Assembly (NCBI GenBank): GCA_030694465.1 | Contig: JAUXYJ010000032.1 | Coordinates: 1 to 63,562, forward strand | Direction of reading: 5' to 3' | Origin: Deltaproteobacteria bacterium | GTDB taxonomy: Bacteria; Myxococcota_A; Polyangia; Polyangiales; Ga0077539 | DNA: 63,562 nt | Part shown: one piece after another, positions 16,430-25,793 of the stretch | Numbering within the stretch: the first letter of the stretch is position 1 | Layout of the letters: every line of letters begins with the position of its first letter | Position numbers and translations under genes: made by a program | Notes under the pieces: model-generated | What the model was told of the DNA's origin: nothing | The model's database searches: none | What the model saw: only the letters and a program-made list of their open reading frames with translations

Positions 16430-17506
16430 ATGTCAGGTGAAGATCAGGTCCGACTCACCAAGCTCTCTCACGGCGCTGGCTGAGCTTGCAAAGTCCGAGC
16501 ATCGGACCTCGCGCAAGTTTTGCGCGCACTCCCCATTCCCGCTTCTCACGCTGTGATCGTTGGGCTCGAGAGCCCTGACGACGCCGCGGTCGTGCGCATG
16601 AGCGACGACATGGCGATCGTGGTGACGACAGACTTTTTTACGCCCATCGTGGATGACCCACGGGACTTTGGGCGCATCGCGGCGTGCAACGCGCTCAGTG
16701 ACATCTACGCGATGGGGGCGATCCCGTTGGTGGCGCTTAACATCGCGGCGTTTCCGAGCAAGACGCTGCCGATGAGCATTTTGGGTGAGATTTTGCTGGG
16801 CGGCGCAGAGATCGCGGCGCAAGCCGGCATCGTGATCGCGGGCGGTCACACCATCGATGACGCCGAGCCCAAGTATGGCCTCGCGGTGGTGGGCACGGTC
16901 CATCCCGACAAGGTGTGGCGCAAGGGCGGCGCGCGTGCAGGCGACGCGTTGGTGCTCACCAAGGGGCTCGGGACTGGGATCTTGTCGACCGCGCTCAAGC
17001 GCGATTTGCTAGCAGAATCCCACGAACATGCGCGTGAGATGGTGCGCTCGATGACCACGCTCAACGCGCGCGCTGCGGAGATCATTCGTACGCGAAAGAC
17101 CACGGTGCACGCCGCGACCGATGTCACCGGGTATGGCCTCGCGGGGCACCTGCTCGAGATGATCCGCGCGAGCGAAGGGGTCACCGCAGAGCTCATTGCG
17201 GCAAACATTCGCGCGCTCCCAGGCGCCTACGAGCTCGCCCGCGACGGCGTTTTGCCCGGCGGAACCCGCGCCAACCGTGACCACGTCGGCGACGACCTCA
17301 GCGTGTCCGAGGGCGTCGACCCTGCGCTCATGTGGCTCGCCTCGGATGCGCAGACCTCGGGCGGGCTGCTCGTGAGCGTCCCTGCCGAAGAGAGCCAGGC
17401 CCTCGTCACCGCGCTCCGCGACGAAGCGGGGCTCTCGTACGCGTGCGTCGTCGGGTACGTGCATGCGCAATCGAGCAGCGATTCTCCACGGATTGTACTT
17501 CGCTAA
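16430..17506 (+). CDS. selD: Selenide, water dikinase, predicted selenocysteine-containing
   Basis: SelD makes selenophosphate from selenide and ATP for selenocysteine and selenouridine synthesis. The frame opened at ATG 16430 reads MSGEDQVRLTKLSHGAG, then TGA at 16481-16483, then ACKVRASDLAQVL and on without interruption. This aligns with the E. coli SelD start (RLTQYSHGAGCGCKI), so the TGA sits at the catalytic Cys/Sec position (residue 18) and Lys21 is kept. Other motifs are GLESPDDAAVV, DFFTPIVDDP, NALSDIYAMGAIP, GGHTIDDAEP, VTGYGLAGH and DAQTSGGLL. Length with Sec is 358 residues. A start at 16520 would remove the active site. A hairpin suited to a SECIS follows the TGA. selA, selB and tRNA-Sec are not in the window. 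Confidence 0.93.
16481..16517 (+). promoter_or_regulatory. Candidate bacterial SECIS after the UGA of selD
   Basis: Nine bases after TGA a perfect stem GTCCGA (16493-16498) / TCGGAC (16502-16507) closes on GCA. An outer stem CTTGC (16485-16489) / GCAAG (16513-16517) supports it. Spacing from the UGA is close to that of known bacterial SECIS minihelices, and a G lies in the apical loop. Confidence 0.8.
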
Positions 17507-17507
17507 C

Positions 17508-18941
17508 CTACCACCGTGTGGTGCGCGCGTGGCACACTTCGCGCGGGTCTGAGCGTACGCGCTCGGCCCACTGGGTGAGCGTCGCGAGGGCGCGCTGCTG
17601 TCTCTCTCCGACGTAGCTTTGTGGGCGGAGATCTACCAGCACGGGTCGCCCCGCGGTGCAGTGCGCAGCGAGCGCTTGTGAGAGATCGTTGGGCCAAGAC
17701 CACCCGGGGCACACGGTCACCCATCGTGGCTGCAATTCACTGTGATTTTGCAGGCGAATTCTCTCGATGGTTCGTCTGAGTTGTACCGCTGGGCAGGCTT
17801 GGCCCGTGACAATCACGGTGTCCGTCGCCACGTGGGCCAGGCGCGCCGGGACGCTGTCAATCACGGACCGCAAGGGTGCCTCGCGGCGACGCAGTACGGG
17901 CCCCGCAATGAGCGCGGGCGCGAGCACTGCGGCGACCCACGCGACCGTGACAGCGCGCGTGCGCACCTGCGCGAGCACGAGCCCAGCGACGAGGGCGATC
18001 GCCCCTGGAAACGCGGCCATAAGATACCGAGGAGAGAAAGAAATATCTTGGTAAAACGCTAATAGAATCAATTGCGCAAGCGAGAGCGTGCACACCCAAA
18101 ATCGAGCCTCTCGCCACGAGCCCAAGAGCGCGCGAAACTGACTCCAACCGCGCAGGGCAGCGAAGAGCGCGACGGGGCCCAGCGCGAAGAGCCAGCCGAG
18201 ATAAATCGCGCCATCGCGCAACAGGCTGCGTGGCTCGAGCCGCTCGCGGGCCATGGCGACGCGCCACGCGAGGACGCTCTCGCGCCAGCCTGGCTGCCCC
18301 CAGCACCACGCGAGGGTCGGGACGGCGAGCAGCAAAAAACCTAGCGAAATGAGCAATAGCGCGCGCACTCTCGTGGTGCGCTCCTGAGCGCACGCGATCG
18401 CGACGAGGACTGAGCCAAAGGAGATCGAGGGTTCGCGCAGACCTACGCTGAGCGCGAAGAGCGCTCCTGCGAAGAGCCAGTGACGTGCGTGCTGTGCGCG
18501 CTGAGCCACGCAGAGGGCGGCGAGGGTCGCGCTGAGGGCGGGGCCATCGGTGAGCACTGCTCCGGCGGCGTGCGCGATCGCGGGCGAGGCTGCGACGACG
18601 AGCCCGGCCCAGCGCGAGGCCGCGCGAGAGGTCCCTAGGGACAGCGCCAGGGCGGCAGTGAGCGGTGCGCTGAGGGCCGCAGTGAGCGTGCAAACCGCGC
18701 GCAGGGTGGGCTCGAGGTGCGCGAGATCGACTGAGAAAAGACCAGTGATTCGCGCGATGGTGTGTCCCAGAAGCACAAACAGTGGGCGCCCTAGCATGAG
18801 GCCCCCGACCTGACCTTGCGCACATTGTGAGACGTAGCCAAACGAGTCCCAGTAGAGCAACCCGTCTGGAGAAATCCAGGCATAGAGCGCGGCGGCGAGG
18901 ACCCATAGGCCGAGGTGTTCGAGGCGAGTGTGAGCGGGCAC
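17508..18941 (-). CDS. Polytopic membrane glycosyltransferase-like protein (GT39-like)
   Basis: This 477-residue protein has about 10-11 hydrophobic segments. The N-terminus carries LYWDSFGYVSQCAQGQ, where an acidic residue in the first extracytoplasmic loop matches the catalytic Asp position of GT-C type lipid-linked sugar transferases (Dol-P-Man-like, GT39/ArnT group). FSPRYLMAAFPG further on also fits this group. The C-terminal 110 residues are soluble. It converges on selD with one base between the stops. The sugar donor and acceptor cannot be predicted, and a general membrane protein of the same fold is possible. Confidence 0.65.
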   Translation of the reverse strand: MPAHTRLEHLGLWVLAAALYAWISPDGLLYWDSFGYVSQCAQGQVGGLMLGRPLFVLLGHTIARITGLFSVDLAHLEPTLRAVCTLTAALSAPLTAALALSLGTSRAASRWAGLVVAASPAIAHAAGAVLTDGPALSATLAALCVAQRAQHARHWLFAGALFALSVGLREPSISFGSVLVAIACAQERTTRVRALLLISLGFLLLAVPTLAWCWGQPGWRESVLAWRVAMARERLEPRSLLRDGAIYLGWLFALGPVALFAALRGWSQFRALLGSWREARFWVCTLSLAQLILLAFYQDISFSPRYLMAAFPGAIALVAGLVLAQVRTRAVTVAWVAAVLAPALIAGPVLRRREAPLRSVIDSVPARLAHVATDTVIVTGQACPAVQLRRTIERIRLQNHSELQPRWVTVCPGWSWPNDLSQALAAHCTAGRPVLVDLRPQSYVGERQQRALATLTQWAERVRSDPREVCHARTTRW

Positions 18942-19042
18942 GCGGGCGCGGAGGCTCTATCACCGAAGTGCACTCACGATGGCGCGGAGTGCGTCGAATC
19001 CTTGACCCTCTTGGATCGGTGTTGGCACCATCGCGGCCAATC

Positions 19043-19402
19043 ATGTTCAAAGAAGCGCTGCGAGATGTTGTCGAGAACACCGAGGGCGGTCAGGCCGCTC
19101 TCTTGATGGGCTTCGACGGCATTGCCGTGGACAGCTATGTTCGCGAGGGCTCCGAGGTTGGGATCGAAGTGATCGGCATGGAGCTCTCAGTGCTCTTGAA
19201 GGGCCTGATGCACGCGGTCGAAGCGGTCGAAGCCGGAGGCGCACAAGAGCTGGCCATTCAGGCAGAGAAGCTCACGATTATCGTGAGGATTCTCAACCGA
19301 GACTACTTTTTGGGCCTCGCGATGGGCCCCGATGGCAACTACGGCAAGGGCCGATTCTTACTGCGTCTCGCCTCGCCTAAGTTGCTCAGCGCCCTGGAAT
19401 AA
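19043..19402 (+). CDS. Roadblock/LC7 domain protein
   Basis: This is a 119-residue protein that is entirely one Roadblock/LC7 domain: VVENTEGGQAALLMGFDGIA followed by GIEVIGMELSVLLKGLMHAVEA and YFLGLAMGPDGNYGKGRFLL. Such proteins (for example MglB) act as regulators of small GTPases in myxobacterial polarity and motility. ATG 19043 is chosen because the upstream frame (Arg-rich) is not coding-like. It starts the plus-strand run with aroQ, accB and accC, with only 5 bases to aroQ. No Ras-like GTPase gene is near, so its partner is unknown. Confidence 0.85.
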   Translation: MFKEALRDVVENTEGGQAALLMGFDGIAVDSYVREGSEVGIEVIGMELSVLLKGLMHAVEAVEAGGAQELAIQAEKLTIIVRILNRDYFLGLAMGPDGNYGKGRFLLRLASPKLLSALE

Positions 19403-19407
19403 TCCTC

Positions 19408-19884
19408 GTGGACTCTCACGATCCGCGGCGCTCTATCCTGGTCTTGCACGGCCCCAATCTCAACCTCTTGGGCACGCGCGAACCTGCGATCTACGGGACA
19501 CAGACCCTCGCGGCGATCGATCAAGAGCTCACACAGACCGCTGCGACCCACGGGTTTGCGCTGCACTGTGCGCAGAGCAATCACGAAGGCGTGCTCATTG
19601 ATTGGCTGCATCAAGCGGTCGCCCGGCACGCGGGCGTCGTGATTAACCCGGGCGGGCTCACGCACACCTCGGTCGCGCTCCGTGACGCGATCTCGGCCAT
19701 TGCGCTCCCCACGATCGAAGTGCACCTGAGCAACACCAGCGCGCGCGAAGAGTTTAGACACCGGAGTATTACCGGCGCGGCGTGCGTGGGGCGCATTGAA
19801 GGCTTTGGCGCGGACAGCTATCGCCTCGCGGTGATTCAGCTTGCACGAATGCTGACACTCGCTGCACAGCGCCAGAGTGCGTAG
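19408..19884 (+). CDS. aroQ: 3-dehydroquinate dehydratase, type II
   Basis: This 158-residue cytosolic enzyme catalyses the third step of the shikimate pathway as a dodecamer. Recognised motifs are LHGPNLNLLGTREPAIYG with the active-site Tyr, AQSNHEGVLIDWLH, INPGGLTHTSVALRDAI and the substrate-loop EVHLSNTSAREEFRHRS. The start is GTG 19408, five bases after the Roadblock stop, and the length is normal for the family. The gene order aroQ-accB-accC is widespread in bacteria and supports one transcript. Confidence 0.93.
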   Translation: MDSHDPRRSILVLHGPNLNLLGTREPAIYGTQTLAAIDQELTQTAATHGFALHCAQSNHEGVLIDWLHQAVARHAGVVINPGGLTHTSVALRDAISAIALPTIEVHLSNTSAREEFRHRSITGAACVGRIEGFGADSYRLAVIQLARMLTLAAQRQSA

Positions 19885-19989
19885 CCCCTAACGCGGTGCG
19901 CGCAGAGCGAGTCACGACGCGGCGCACCAACGATTTGCATGGGATTTGACGGTGAAATCTCTAGCTCTGCCGGTGTATACCGCGCGGCT

Positions 19990-20490
<501 letters not shown>

Positions 20491-20491
20491 G

Positions 20492-21829
20492 ATGTTCAAA
20501 AAGGTTCTCATCGCCAATCGTGGCGAGATTGCCCTGCGAATCATTCGCGCATGCAAAGAGCTGGGGTTGCGCACGGTGGCCGTGCACTCAGAGGTCGACG
20601 CCGAGGCACTTCACGTGCGCTTTGCCGACGAAGCGGTGTGCATTGGTCCGGCCAATCCGCGTGAGAGTTACCTGCATATTCCTGCAATCATCGCGGCAGC
20701 AGAGATCACCGGCGCAGACGCGGTGCACCCTGGCTACGGGTTTCTCTCTGAGAACGCCGAGTTTGCCGAAGTAGTCCAGAAGTGCAAGTTGCGCTGGATC
20801 GGCCCGCCGCCAGACGCCATGCGCGCGTGGGGCGACAAGGTCACTGCACGCACAAACGCTGCGCGATTTGGGCTGCCGATGTTGCCCGGCACCGGCGTTC
20901 TCACGTCGGCCGAACACGCGGTGAGCGAAGCCAATCGCATCGGGTTTCCGGTGATCATCAAGGCCTCAGGCGGCGGCGGCGGCCGCGGCATGAAGATCGT
21001 GCGAGATGAGGCCTCGATCACGTCCGCGTATCACACCGCGCGCGAAGAGGCCCTCGCGGGCTTTAAGAACCCCGACGTGTACCTTGAGCGCTTTGTCGAG
21101 AAGCCCAAACACATCGAGTTTCAGATCGTCGCGGACCGTCACGGCAACGTGATTATCGCGGGCGAACGCGAGTGCTCGATCCAGCGGAGACACCAAAAGG
21201 TCATCGAAGAGGCGCCCTCCCCGTCGCTCTTGGCAGAGACCCGTGAGCAGATGATTACGCTGCTCACACGGGCTGTCCGTGAGACCAATTACTCGTCGCT
21301 GGGCACCGTCGAGTTCTTGATGGACGAGCGCGGTGAGCTCTACTTCATGGAGATGAACACGCGCGTGCAGGTCGAGCACCCCGTGACCGAGATGGTCATG
21401 GGCATGGACCTCGTCGCCGAGCAAATCCTCATCGCCGGCGGAGCCAAATTGCTCATGCAGCAATCGCAAGTGATCGCGCGAGGGCACGCCATCGAGTGCC
21501 GTATCAACGCAGAAGACCCTAAGACGTTTGCGCCATCGCCGGGCAAAATCACTGAGTATCACCCGCCGGGAGGCATGGGCATCCGTGTCGACTCGGGTGT
21601 CTATGGCGGCTGGCGCGTCCCCCCCAACTACGACTCGATGTTGGCCAAAGTGATCGCGCACGCACCGACGCGCAAGCAAGCGATCGCGCGCATGCGACGA
21701 GCCCTCGACGAGTTTATCTGCGAGGGGATCAAGGTGAACATCGAGCTCCACAAGCGCATCCTGGACTCTGAAGAGTTTCAGAAGGGTGACGTCTCGACGC
21801 GGTTTATCGAAGACCTATTGGCTAGGTAA
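20492..21829 (+). CDS. accC: Biotin carboxylase subunit of acetyl-CoA carboxylase
   Basis: This 445-residue protein carboxylates the biotin of AccB using ATP and bicarbonate. ATG 20492 gives MFKKVLIANRGEIALRIIRA, the canonical start. An ATP-grasp glycine loop (KASGGGGGRGMKIV), the metal/bicarbonate motif MEMNTRVQVEHPVTE and AIECRINAEDP are all present. Full length. One base separates it from accB, so the two are translationally linked. It converges with sctU. Confidence 0.96.
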   Translation: MFKKVLIANRGEIALRIIRACKELGLRTVAVHSEVDAEALHVRFADEAVCIGPANPRESYLHIPAIIAAAEITGADAVHPGYGFLSENAEFAEVVQKCKLRWIGPPPDAMRAWGDKVTARTNAARFGLPMLPGTGVLTSAEHAVSEANRIGFPVIIKASGGGGGRGMKIVRDEASITSAYHTAREEALAGFKNPDVYLERFVEKPKHIEFQIVADRHGNVIIAGERECSIQRRHQKVIEEAPSPSLLAETREQMITLLTRAVRETNYSSLGTVEFLMDERGELYFMEMNTRVQVEHPVTEMVMGMDLVAEQILIAGGAKLLMQQSQVIARGHAIECRINAEDPKTFAPSPGKITEYHPPGGMGIRVDSGVYGGWRVPPNYDSMLAKVIAHAPTRKQAIARMRRALDEFICEGIKVNIELHKRILDSEEFQKGDVSTRFIEDLLAR

Positions 21830-21846
21830 ATCCCAGCCAATCACGC

Positions 21847-22911
21847 TCACTCATCGGGGTCTACGAACGCCTCAGGCTCAGCGCCCGAGGTCAAGTGTCG
21901 CACCACCGCGGCGACCGCATCGAAGAGCACCTCGGGGATGTCCTCGCCGGGCTCGAGCTCATGCAGCGCGCGCGCGAGAGGCGGAGAGCGCAGCACCGGG
22001 ACCCCCGCGCGATGAGCCTCGGCGATCATGCGCTGGGCGAGGTCTCCCTCGCCCTTGGCCACCAGGCGCGGTGCGTCCATGAGCTCGGCGTCCCAGGCCA
22101 TCGCCGCCGCATAATGTGTGGGATTTGTCACCACGAACTGCGCCCTCCGTACTTCAGCCATTGTGGCTTCTTGCGCGAGCTCTTTGTGCAACCGATCGCG
22201 CTCGTGTTTGGTCTCTGCGTTTCCGTCAGACTCTTTGTGCTCACGTTTGACCTCGTCTTTGGACATGCGAAGCTCTTGGCCGTGCTTCCACTTGCGATAG
22301 AGCACATCGAGCACTGCGAAGGCCGCGACCAAGGCGAGCATTCTCGTGACGACCCCGCGCAATGTTGCGTTCATTAACGCAGCGTTGAGCGTGACGCTGC
22401 CCCCCGAAGCCCGCGCCCACAGCCCCACCATCGCGCGCGCTGCGTCGAGCCCAAGCGCCACGGCCAAGAGCCCTTTGAGCAGCGAAATCGCTGGCTCTAC
22501 GTACGTACTTAGCTTGGCATACTTGCCCAGGGCCGCGCTCGGATCTAACCGATCCAGAGAGGGCAACCCCGCGCTGGGTGAGAACAAAAATCCCGTCATG
22601 AGCGCGCCCACCACGGCAGCGCCCACGCACGCAGCGCCCAACACGCTCGCGCTCACACGCACGGTCGACTCAAACGCGCTCTGCAACGCGGCCCCTACCC
22701 GCGGGCTCTCGGGGCTCGCCGCCGCACGGACCGCCAGTGACATCGCTCTGCGAAAAGACTCGTCGATTGAACCACTCACGCTGCTCAGCGCGCCAAGCCC
22801 AGCCACCAGCGCTGCGAGCGCCACCGCGTCACGCGACTGGGCGACCTGGCCTTTCTCGCGTGCTTGTTCAAGACGTCTCGGCGAGGCCTCTTCGGTCTTG
22901 TCGTCGCTCAT
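21847..22911 (-). CDS. sctU: Type III export apparatus protein, SctU/FlhB family
   Basis: This is a 354-residue membrane protein of the export gate that switches substrate class. It starts with the cytosolic KTEEASPRRLEQAREKGQVAQS typical of FlhB/SctU, has four hydrophobic segments between about residues 30 and 205, and a cytosolic C-domain with the autocleavage motif NPTH (residues 263-266). The usual central charged linker (KWKHGQELRMSKDE) is intact. No other flagellar or injectisome gene is in the window, so this is an orphan next to pyk (16 bases). A flagellar FlhB cannot be excluded by sequence. Confidence 0.85.
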   Translation of the reverse strand: MSDDKTEEASPRRLEQAREKGQVAQSRDAVALAALVAGLGALSSVSGSIDESFRRAMSLAVRAAASPESPRVGAALQSAFESTVRVSASVLGAACVGAAVVGALMTGFLFSPSAGLPSLDRLDPSAALGKYAKLSTYVEPAISLLKGLLAVALGLDAARAMVGLWARASGGSVTLNAALMNATLRGVVTRMLALVAAFAVLDVLYRKWKHGQELRMSKDEVKREHKESDGNAETKHERDRLHKELAQEATMAEVRRAQFVVTNPTHYAAAMAWDAELMDAPRLVAKGEGDLAQRMIAEAHRAGVPVLRSPPLARALHELEPGEDIPEVLFDAVAAVVRHLTSGAEPEAFVDPDE

Positions 22912-22927
22912 CGCGCTGAATCACCGT

Positions 22928-24322
22928 TCACTTCACGTGACGCAGCACGAGCAGGCGACCTTCGCCCGATTGCGAGCCCACAAGCACCGCGATCGCGTCC
23001 CCTGCCACTGCGCCCGCGTGCAAACGCGCGAGGTCGTCGGCGAAGCACAAGATCTCACTCTGAGACCTGCCCTCGATGTTTGCAATGACTGGCTTGACGC
23101 CCCACTGCATCGAGAGCCGCGAGGCGATCGCGCGTGACGGCGTGATGGCCAAGATGGGCGCGTGAGGACGATAATCTGCGAGCACATTTGCAGTAAATCC
23201 ATCACGCGTCGCGACCACGATGGCCTTGAGCGAGATCGAGCGTGAGGCGAGCGCAGCGGCCCGCGCGTTGACGTTGTGAAACGCCCAGGCGTCGCCAAAA
23301 GAGCTCGGCTCAGGGCGCTCTTTGAACAGCTCGCTGCCTTCGATCTCGCGGATGATCGTGTCCATCGTCTGCACAGATTCGAGCGGGTATTTGCCGCTCG
23401 CCATCTCGCCCGAGAGCATCAGTACGTCGGTCCCATCGAGCACCGCGTTGGCGATGTCTGCGGCTTCGGCACGCGTCGGTCGCGGGTTGCGGATCATCGA
23501 GTCGAGCATCTGCGTCGCGGTGATCACCAGCTTGCCCGCCGCGTTAACCATCTTGATCGTGCGCTTTTGGACCAGCGGGACCTTCTCGCTGCCCATCTCG
23601 ACGCCCATGTCACCGCGCGCGACCATCACGCCGTCCGAGGCCTCGATGATCTCGTCGAGCGCGTCGACAGCTTCGGGCTTCTCGAGCTTGGCGATCACCG
23701 GGATCGTGCCCGCGAGGCTCTTGCAGCGACGCACGTCGTCGGCGTTGCGTACAAAGGACATGGCGAAAAAATCCACGCCGATCTCGATCCCAAGCGCGAT
23801 GTCTTGCTCGTCTTTGGGCGTGAGCGAGGGCACCGACAGCGCCACTCCGGGGATGTTAATCCCCTTCTTGTCCGAGAGCTCACCGCCCACCTCGACGACG
23901 GTGGTGATCTCGGGCGCGAGCACCGACTCGACGCGGAGCTTGATCAGCCCGTCATCGAGCAAGAGCACGTCCCCCACGCGCAGATCATTGGCCAGCGGAT
24001 AGGACATGCTCACGCGGGTCTGTGAGCCCTCGATCTTGTCGTGGGTGAGCGTAAACCGTGCGCCTTCGACCAGGGTAATGGGCCCGTTTGCGAACGTCCC
24101 GCAGCGGATCTTGGGACCACAGAGGTCTCCCAAGATGGCCACGGTGCGACCCAGGCTCGCGGCGACCGAGCGGACGAGCAGGGCATTGGCGCGATGCTGG
24201 TCCGCGGTGCCGTGCGAGAAGTTCAGCCGTACGGCGTCGAGCCCCGCGCGAAAGAGCGACGAGAGCATCTGTTCGTTGGCGCTTGCGGGACCGAGCGTCC
24301 CGAGAATTTTGGCGTTACGCAT
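22928..24322 (-). CDS. pyk: Pyruvate kinase
   Basis: This 464-residue cytosolic glycolytic enzyme turns phosphoenolpyruvate and ADP into pyruvate and ATP. It opens with AKILGTLGPASANEQML and VRLNFSHGTADQH (active-site Arg and Asn). GDLCGPKIRCG, the metal site IAKLEKPEAVDALDEII and MVARGDMGVEMG are present, and so is TATQMLDSMIRNPRPTRAEA. Length is typical of bacterial type II enzymes. It is followed by sctU on the same strand and preceded by the XPB-like helicase gene with a 70-base gap that could hold a promoter. Confidence 0.95.
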   Translation of the reverse strand: MRNAKILGTLGPASANEQMLSSLFRAGLDAVRLNFSHGTADQHRANALLVRSVAASLGRTVAILGDLCGPKIRCGTFANGPITLVEGARFTLTHDKIEGSQTRVSMSYPLANDLRVGDVLLLDDGLIKLRVESVLAPEITTVVEVGGELSDKKGINIPGVALSVPSLTPKDEQDIALGIEIGVDFFAMSFVRNADDVRRCKSLAGTIPVIAKLEKPEAVDALDEIIEASDGVMVARGDMGVEMGSEKVPLVQKRTIKMVNAAGKLVITATQMLDSMIRNPRPTRAEAADIANAVLDGTDVLMLSGEMASGKYPLESVQTMDTIIREIEGSELFKERPEPSSFGDAWAFHNVNARAAALASRSISLKAIVVATRDGFTANVLADYRPHAPILAITPSRAIASRLSMQWGVKPVIANIEGRSQSEILCFADDLARLHAGAVAGDAIAVLVGSQSGEGRLLVLRHVK

Positions 24323-24392
24323 TGGGCGAATACTCTCATGTTGCGGGTAAATTTTCAGAACAAACGCGAACGATCAGGTCGCCCGCGGTGAC

Positions 24393-25793
24393 TCACTGGC
24401 GGTAGGCGTCGTGCTCTCTTCGGCGGTCACTTGTGCGCTCTTCGACGGTGTTCTCGGTGATCACTTCGTACAAGATCGCGCGCTTGTTTTCGCCCCGACG
24501 CAAGATGCGTCCCAGTCGTTGCACGTGCTCGCGGACGCTGCCTGTCCCCGAGAGCACGATGGCCACGCTCGCCTCGGGCACGTTGACCCCTTCGTTGAGA
24601 ACACGTGAGGTGACCACCGCGGGATAGGTCCCTTTGTTAAACGCCTCGAGGATCTCTTTGCGCTCCTTGAGGTCTGTCTGATGCGTGATCGCGGGCAGCA
24701 AAAAATCACGCGCAATGCGATAGACCGTGTCGTTGTCGTTGGTAAAAATAATCGCGCGGTCGTTGCAGTGTTGTCGCAACAGCCCCTCAAGGACATCGAG
24801 CTTGCTCGCGGGCGTGATCGCAGCTTGTCGCTGTTCGCGATACGCCAAGAACGCGCGGCGCCCTTCGCGGGAGCGCGAAGACATCATGATAAATCGCGAC
24901 CATCCGTCGGGCTTCGACATGTCGATTCCCGAGTCTCGGATGAACTGTCGATAGGTCTCGCGGTTGTCTTGATAGCGAAATGCCTCTTCTTCGGTGAGCT
25001 TGGCCGAGAGAGTCACGACGTCGTAGTCCGCGAGATGGGACCCGGCGAGGTCGCGGATTCCGCGGGTAAACACCACCGGGCCGACGCGGTCGTCGAGCAG
25101 ATGCTCGCGTCCGTCTGAGCGATCGGGCGTCGCGGTGAGGCCCAAACGATAGGGCGCGATCATGGACTCGGCGGCGTTGAGATACGTGGGAGACGGCAGG
25201 TGATGGATCTCGTCGAACACCACGAGCCCAAAGCGCGCGCCGTAGTGATCCATGTGGATATAGGCAGAGTCGTACGTGCTCACCGTGATGGGCAAGATCT
25301 GGTGGTAGCCGCCACCGAGGAGGCCAATTTCGGTGGCAAACGCCGTGTGCAAGACGTCGTACCACTGGCTCATCAGATCGATCGTTGGCGCGACGATGAG
25401 CGCAGAGCGCTGGAGCAACGCGATCGCGAGCTCGGCGACGAAGGTCTTGCCCGAGCCCGTAGGGAGCACCACCACGCCGCGGTGGCCATTGGCTTTCCAG
25501 CGGGCGATGGCCTCGCGTTGGTGCTCAAACGGTGTGCGCGCGGTGCGATGCTCGACCGTAAGCGTGTCGTACTTGCGCGCTTCGTCGACGAGCGTGAGCT
25601 GCGATTCACGCGATCGTCGCACGAGATGGGTGAGCACTTCGCGATAGCGATAGCCCGGCGCGCGATACCGCTTGATGCGCTCGTCAAACACCGTAAACGG
25701 CGGAACGAGCTCGGGCGCGCACTCCGCGTTGAGCCCATCGAGGACGAGCGTTCCGCTGTCAAATCGCAGGGTAACCTTGGGCGTCTCGCTCAT
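24393..25793 (-). CDS. XPB/Rad25-type SF2 DNA helicase
   Basis: This is a 466-residue ATP-dependent helicase or translocase. Motifs from ATG 25793: Q-like EHQREAI (90-96), Walker A PTGSGKT (111-117), DEIH box (194-197), TATPDR (220-225), and the C-terminal helicase core ending QRLGRILRRGENKRA. The N-terminal 80 residues look like the damage-recognition-like domain seen in bacterial and archaeal XPB. ATG 25793 overlaps the TGA of the upstream lipoprotein by four bases (ATGA), so the two are translationally coupled. Archaeal XPB works with a nuclease (Bax1), but none is present here. A role in repair or recombination is inferred from the family. Confidence 0.85.
   Translation of the reverse strand: MSETPKVTLRFDSGTLVLDGLNAECAPELVPPFTVFDERIKRYRAPGYRYREVLTHLVRRSRESQLTLVDEARKYDTLTVEHRTARTPFEHQREAIARWKANGHRGVVVLPTGSGKTFVAELAIALLQRSALIVAPTIDLMSQWYDVLHTAFATEIGLLGGGYHQILPITVSTYDSAYIHMDHYGARFGLVVFDEIHHLPSPTYLNAAESMIAPYRLGLTATPDRSDGREHLLDDRVGPVVFTRGIRDLAGSHLADYDVVTLSAKLTEEEAFRYQDNRETYRQFIRDSGIDMSKPDGWSRFIMMSSRSREGRRAFLAYREQRQAAITPASKLDVLEGLLRQHCNDRAIIFTNDNDTVYRIARDFLLPAITHQTDLKERKEILEAFNKGTYPAVVTSRVLNEGVNVPEASVAIVLSGTGSVREHVQRLGRILRRGENKRAILYEVITENTVEERTSDRRREHDAYRQ

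Noticed and set aside
16520..17506. SelD starting at 16520 as a Cys-less inactive homolog
   Set aside because: The upstream in-frame sequence aligns with the SelD N-terminus through a UGA, so the short start is an artefact.
18827..19042. N-terminal extension of the Roadblock gene
   Set aside because: The 72 extra codons are antisense to the glycosyltransferase start and Arg-rich; the domain starts right after ATG 19043.
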